64,000 bases of DNA, taken from positions 62,001-126,000 of the forward strand of contig BAXG01000009.1 in NCBI GenBank assembly GCA_001310455.1. The letters run 5' to 3'. The position numbers and the translations under genes are program-made. The stretch is from Photobacterium sp. JCM 19050. Its GTDB lineage: Bacteria; Pseudomonadota; Gammaproteobacteria; Enterobacterales; Vibrionaceae. Positions 62,833 to 64,000 of the stretch are shown one piece after another (position 1 is the stretch's first letter; every line of letters starts with the position of its first letter). The notes below the pieces were generated by a model. The model was not told the origin of the DNA, ran no database searches, and was given only the letters and a program-made list of their open reading frames with translations.

Positions 62833-64000
62833 ATGTTCCAAGTTATGCAGGGTGCCCAGATGCTGTTCGTCGCCTTCGGCGCGCTGGTTCTGGTTCCCCT
62901 TCTTACCGGTCTCGATCCTAACGTTGCACTGTTCGGTGCAGGTATCGGAACCCTCATTTTCCAAGTCATTACAAAACGCTCTGTCCCCGTATTCCTTGCC
63001 TCTTCTTTCGCGTTTATTGCACCAATTATGTACGGTATCCAGGCATGGGGCGTACCTTCAACCCTCGGTGGCCTGATGGCAGCGGGTTTGGTGTACGTCG
63101 GGCTTGGCGCAATAATCAAAGTACGTGGTGTTGCCTTTATCCACAAACTGCTGCCACCTGTTGTGGTCGGTCCTGTCATCATGGTGATTGGTCTGGGTCT
63201 GGCACCAGCGGCAGTCAATATGGCAGTAGGTAAAACCGGTGACGGCGCCGTCCAGTTGGTCGCACATGACGCGGCACTCTGGATTTCAGCAGCCTCGCTC
63301 ATCACAACAATTGCTGTGTCGGTGTTCTCGAGAGGGTTCTTTAAGCTGGTACCTATCCTTTCGGGTATCGTAGTGGGTTACGCACTGAGCCTTGGTTTTG
63401 GTGTTGTTGACTTCACACCGGTTATCCAGGCTTCCTGGTTGGCACTGCCAAACTTCACCTTCCCAGAGTTCAACATCAACGCCATCCTGTTCATGATTCC
63501 GGTTGCTATCGCCCCGGCGGTTGAACACGTCGGTGACATGCTGGCTATCTCCAATGTAACCGGTAAGGATTACCTGAAAAAACCGGGCCTCCACCGCACC
63601 ATCACCGGTGATGGGGTGGCGACCATATTTGCATCCATGTTCGGTGCACCGCCAAACACCACATACAGTGAAGTGACCGGTGCGGTAATGCTGACCAAGG
63701 CATTTAACCCGGCGATCATGACCTGGGCCGCTGTCACCGCTCTGGTGTTGGCATTCGTGGGTAAGCTGGGAGCAATCCTTCAGACCATACCTGTGCCGGT
63801 GATGGGTGGCATTATGATTCTGCTGTTCGGCTCTATCGCAACCGTTGGCCTGAACACCATGATTCGTAACCACGTTGACCTCCATAAAGCACGTAATCTG
63901 GCTATTGTGGCGGTAACACTGGTATTCGGTATCGGTGGTATGGCGTTTGGTATCGGTGAGTTCAGCCTGCAGGGTGTCAGCCTTTGCGGTATTGTTGCTA
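62833..64000 (+). CDS. uraA: Uracil permease UraA (cut by window end)
   Basis: UraA imports uracil with protons and is a member of the NCS2 family. The segment MQGAQMLFVAFGALVLVPLL, then FAFIAPIMYGIQAWGVPSTL and the substrate-site region PVAIAPAVEHVGDMLAISNV, agree with the family. GGATGGG lies seven bases before the ATG at 62833; an in-frame ATG at 62821 is also possible. The visible part, 389 residues, is intact and runs off the window. Confidence 0.95.
   Translation, partial: MFQVMQGAQMLFVAFGALVLVPLLTGLDPNVALFGAGIGTLIFQVITKRSVPVFLASSFAFIAPIMYGIQAWGVPSTLGGLMAAGLVYVGLGAIIKVRGVAFIHKLLPPVVVGPVIMVIGLGLAPAAVNMAVGKTGDGAVQLVAHDAALWISAASLITTIAVSVFSRGFFKLVPILSGIVVGYALSLGFGVVDFTPVIQASWLALPNFTFPEFNINAILFMIPVAIAPAVEHVGDMLAISNVTGKDYLKKPGLHRTITGDGVATIFASMFGAPPNTTYSEVTGAVMLTKAFNPAIMTWAAVTALVLAFVGKLGAILQTIPVPVMGGIMILLFGSIATVGLNTMIRNHVDLHKARNLAIVAVTLVFGIGGMAFGIGEFSLQGVSLCGIVA

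Overview
The window looks like a chromosomal segment of a marine gammaproteobacterium of the family Vibrionaceae. The grounds are the polar-flagellum regulators FlrA/FlrB/FlrC, the flagellar H-ring/T-ring accessory genes flgO, flgP and flgT, the flgB-L/cheR/cheV/flgA/flgM/flgN order, and small families typical of vibrios (DUF2897, DUF2956, DUF2057). I cannot fix the genus from sequence alone. No rRNA, insertion sequence, integrase, prophage or CRISPR array is visible.

Layout. Positions 1-31400 are a polar flagellum and chemotaxis region. From left to right (mostly minus strand) it holds fliG-fliF-fliE, flrC-flrB, flrA, fliS-fliT-fliD-flaG, two flagellin genes, flgL to flgB, cheR and cheV. The plus-strand flgA-flgM-flgN, minus-strand flgP-flgO and plus-strand flgT follow. 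A plus-strand TPR/glycosyltransferase gene sits inside this region, divergent from a flagellin. Good sigma-54 sites precede fliE, flrB, one flagellin, flgK, flgF and flgB, and good sigma-28 sites precede flgM and the other flagellin. This matches the known FlrA > FlrBC > FliA hierarchy. A tRNA-Arg(CCT) follows flgT.

Positions 31850-64000 are mainly housekeeping. They hold a DUF2057 protein and a porin; gltX, ligA, zipA; cysZ and cysK; ptsH-ptsI-crr; a DyP peroxidase with a DUF2919 membrane protein; and several small conserved genes. A thiol-type ArsR regulator with a two-part YedE/YeeE sulfur transporter comes next, then yffB-dapE, DUF2897, purC, bamC-dapA, gcvR-bcp and an FAD oxidoreductase. 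The window ends with perM, a TusA-like protein, bepA, arsC, wrbA, DUF2069, DUF2066 and uraA (cut by the window end).

Main caution: at least 20 genes, including essential ones such as ptsI, dapE and fliF, carry one or more single-base frameshifts, about 30 in all. All but one are missing bases. Restoring the stated number of bases makes every one of these genes a whole number of codons with the expected C-terminus. I treat these as sequence errors, not gene decay, and give full-length coordinates. Most sites lie in or beside a GGC/GCC or a G/C run.
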